Source of the DNA: Lineus longissimus
Taxonomy: Eukaryota; Nemertea; Pilidiophora; Heteronemertea; Lineidae
Direction of reading: 5' to 3'
NCBI RefSeq assembly: GCF_910592395.1
Contig: NC_088316.1
Coordinates: 14,136,001-14,200,000 of the forward strand
Length of the DNA stretch: 64,000 bases
Below are positions 61,410 to 64,000 of the stretch, piece after piece. The translations under genes and the position numbers were made by a program. Positions within the stretch are counted from its first letter, which is position 1. Every line of letters begins with the position of its first letter. The notes under the pieces are model-generated. The model was not told the origin of the DNA and did not search any database. It worked only from the letters and a program-made list of their open reading frames with translations.

Positions 61410-61750
61410 TTACATGTCCACATCAACAGTAGTATGATGGTGATACTTGCGTTACCTGTCGAAATCAATTGGCCGACATTTTGTTTGGGTAAAAAAATTG
61501 TCAGTGACTGGGTCAGAATGTTGATTCTGCTTGCAAATAATAAAGTCCAAATATACTGAGGAGACAATGACATATCATCTGCCGAACTTGTGACTGGGAC
61601 AGAGGGGAGTGGGAAAAGGAAACAGTACAAGTTCTAATTCTGATTTTCAGTTCACCATAACATGAAGCACAAGATCTAGTCATCTTTTATTTTCTCCCCA
61701 TTTTGTAAATAAAGAAGACTGAAATATATAATAATTATCTGTACAAGTTT
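61410..61750 (+). terminator. Fucosidase 3' UTR and polyadenylation signals
   Basis: AATAAA at 61539-61544 and again at 61708-61713. The second is followed by a GT/T-rich stretch (gtacaagtttgttttatttt) suited to cleavage near 61.73 kb. Confidence 0.6.
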
Positions 61751-63694
61751 GTTTTATTTTTCTTTAATCATATGTTGCACTTAAATTAGCTCTTTACATG
61801 CAATCTCTGTCAATTAGAATAAGTATCCCATTCTGCATCCCTAAAAATCAGTGGTTCACCCTTACTGACTAGCACTGAATACAATGGGACACATCATTGT
61901 GGAAAGTTAACAGCCATACTCTTCCAAGTAAGAGTGAAACCGCATACAGCCAGACATGGCTGACCTTCGTTGTTCTGATAATACATGTAATAGTCAAGCA
62001 AAATTCTAACTAGTTGCAGAACAATGTACATCGTGCATGTAACTGCCTTCAAACAACTTTCATCCCCCATTGAATTAACATCTAATTTCTATTTGGTCTG
62101 AGATCTAAGGTTTAGTTAAGCTCTGGGTCCATCACAATGGAATAGCGCATAACAACTTTGTTTGATACAATTCACTTGAGGAATGAGATAATTTCAAAGG
62201 ACATTACCAGCACAAAATACTGCAACCCAGAAAGTTTTTGCGGACAATTTAGTTTTGTGGTCTTTGCAGTCCAATCTGATCACAAAATTTCTCTTCATAC
62301 ATTCATACATGTACATTACATGTACGCACCATGGCTCCTGTAGTTCTGCAAAATGTAACGATTGTCCGTTAAAAGGTAGGTAACTGCGAATAAAACCTGC
62401 CGCAAACATTTTTCGGGTTACAGCACTGCGCCATTATTGATAAAATCAACTGAATTCCTGTACAGATGACGCCACAGATATACACTGAATGTGTACACAA
62501 ATACATGTAACTGGTAAAATGATAAGTGCACATTGTCGGAGTTCCCGAAAAGAGTGTAGTACTTAAAAATACTACACTCTTTTCAGGAACTCTTTACAAT
62601 ATCTCTCACTACTCACTCTTTGAGTTTGTTTTGGGGTTTAAAGACGCGAGTCAACAACGTAAGCCAGAGAAATGAGGAAATGGTGATAATGGTTTTATCC
62701 TCATACTACAGGGATATTGGTTACGGCGTACAAAAGTAAAGAAGCTGAAGCTCCCTCTATAATTTTTCCAGCAAGACACTAACACAGTGCCTTCTATACA
62801 GGCATAATTTTCTAGAGATAGAAAAGTTCTATGTACAATTTTTTGGCTTTATCAAAATAATCTCAGAAATTACTTAAGTTCAACACTTAAAAAGCAAGAC
62901 AATGTCAATGGAAAGAGGTTTGACACATGAATTAGCATTGTAATTATGGTAACTAAACATATGATCTGCTCTTGAGAGCCAACAATACCTAAACAGTGAA
63001 ATGACGTAAAGGACTGGTTATACCTGGGTCAGAAGATTTAGAAAGATGCACATTTACAAATACATGTAACAGGAATGACGAGGTTTCGATTCTGCGGAGA
63101 CATCCTTGAAAATTATTCAATTTCTAAGGGCCATCAAAAACCTACGTGTGCATGTAGTCAATATGTGGGCACAACGAAGAACATTTAACCCATGGGCACC
63201 CAAGCTGTAAAGAATAATCAATTGCTTTTCCTTTTTTGTCTGAAGTACATGAAGAGGCTCAAGCCATCCCCAGATAGCTACATTGAACCACTATCATCCA
63301 AGAACAGAACACCTGCATGTCCTTGTGGTGAACATCAAATTTTGCCAAGTACCAACTAAATCACACTCAATAGTAGTTCATGATGCTGCCGTCACCACAG
63401 ATTTACTAACGACCAACTAAAAATCCAGCGAACAACCTTGCCATACAAAACATAGTGAGTTTGGTATAAAATAGAGAGCAATATATACAGCCAATCATTA
63501 ACCGGCAACTAAAATGCACATCTTATAAACTTATCTAATAACAAGCATCAATATATTCTAGCATTAACTCAAAAACAACAGCGAAGTCCCCATTATGCCA
63601 AAATATTATACTCCATCTATACATCTTCTTCTTTTTATATATCTTACAAGTTAGACTCTTTAATTTCTTTTTTCTGTGCAGTTAAATATGGACA
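61750..63694 (-). other. Inferred 3' UTR of a right-hand minus-strand neighbour
   Basis: A minus-strand AATAAA lies at 61758-61753, only 40 bp past the fucosidase signal. No coding exon is recognised from there to 63694. The interval includes the 23-bp-arm hairpin at 62539-62592 and ACATGTAC-type palindromes near 62.31 kb. Assignment depends on the weak exon call at 63695. Confidence 0.3.
62539..62592. other. Strong inverted-repeat hairpin
   Basis: Arms of 23 bp (62539-62561 and 62570-62592) are complementary with a single mismatch around an 8-bp loop (cttaaaaa). The core is aagagtgtagta / tactacactctt. It could be an RNA stem in a UTR or a tiny inverted-repeat element. Confidence 0.9.
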
Positions 63695-63925
63695 TCAACA
63701 TTTACAGTTTTCAATTTCCTCCTTCCTGTATAACCAGGAAAGCAACAGCCAATCATCAACAGCCAGGCATAATGTATCCAACTCCATAACAGTGTGACAC
63801 ATTGGTCGTAATGAAGCAGCATTTTCTATTGATTCCTCAGTTGTTATTGATTGTCTCTCCAAGGTCCCCATAGGTGGAGCTGTCAACTCATCCCAAACCT
63901 CAGGGAGACACCTCAGTTATGACCC
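63695..63925 (-). CDS. Possible terminal exon of an unidentified gene
   Basis: An open frame reads PEVWDELTAPPMGT, then ASLRPMCHTVMELDTLC, LAVDDWLLLSW and YRKEEIENCKC before a TGA. Upstream in frame is a TAA, then an AG that could be a splice acceptor near 63925. The amphipathic, Leu/Trp-rich composition looks more protein-like than neighbouring ORFs, and a polyadenylation signal lies about 1.9 kb downstream. I do not recognise the family; it may be chance. Confidence 0.28.
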
Positions 63926-64000
63926 ACAGGTTATACAGATACTACAATTTTTAAACAAAATTTTGTGTCACCATGAATGGTGTTACATTTCATAGAGATT

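Overview
This is eukaryotic genomic DNA from an animal. It holds intron-split genes with GT-AG junctions, long AT-rich introns, simple repeats and dispersed repeats. The protein families (doublecortin-like kinase, MGA, NEIL3, GH29 fucosidase) fit a bilaterian. The repeat style (poly-C/G tracts, short dispersed repeats, ACATGTAC-type sequence) suggests a marine invertebrate such as a mollusc or other lophotrochozoan. I cannot fix the species.

Layout, left to right. (1) 527-24141, minus strand: a doublecortin-like kinase (DCLK). Eleven coding exons join in phase to give 646 codons: two doublecortin domains, a Ser/Pro-rich linker and a Ser/Thr kinase domain. The C-terminus lies beyond the left edge. 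The last visible exon runs into a 128-bp minisatellite that has copied the exon's 3' end and its splice donor. (2) 28330-50807, minus strand: an MGA (MAX gene-associated protein) homologue. Twelve coding exons sum to exactly 18,807 nt, or 6,268 residues. It has the MGA Cys-rich region, the MGA conserved domain and a bHLH-zipper, but the N-terminal T-box of vertebrate MGA is absent, and an in-frame stop lies just upstream of the start codon. (3) 55743-59751, minus strand: NEIL3 DNA glycosylase, eight coding exons, 638 residues. (4) 60039-61409, plus strand: an intronless GH29 alpha-L-fucosidase, head-to-head with NEIL3 across 287 bp. (5) The right end (61.75-64 kb) looks like the 3' end of another minus-strand gene, at low confidence.

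The intergenic and intronic DNA carries a 557-bp element with 115-bp terminal inverted repeats and a 7-bp target duplication, a tRNA-type SINE head, and a dispersed repeat rich in AGGTCA half-sites that includes a perfect AGGTCA-n3-TGACCT palindrome. It also has a strong 23-bp-arm hairpin, several old tandem duplications, and a plausible MGA promoter with two CACGTG boxes. The genes do not form a pathway: DCLK is cytoskeletal, MGA is a MAX-network/PRC1.6 repressor, NEIL3 is DNA repair and the fucosidase is lysosomal. I found no complete autonomous transposon, CRISPR array, rRNA or bona fide tRNA. Exon coordinates were read by eye from splice signals, reading-frame continuity and remembered vertebrate homologues; no alignment was run.
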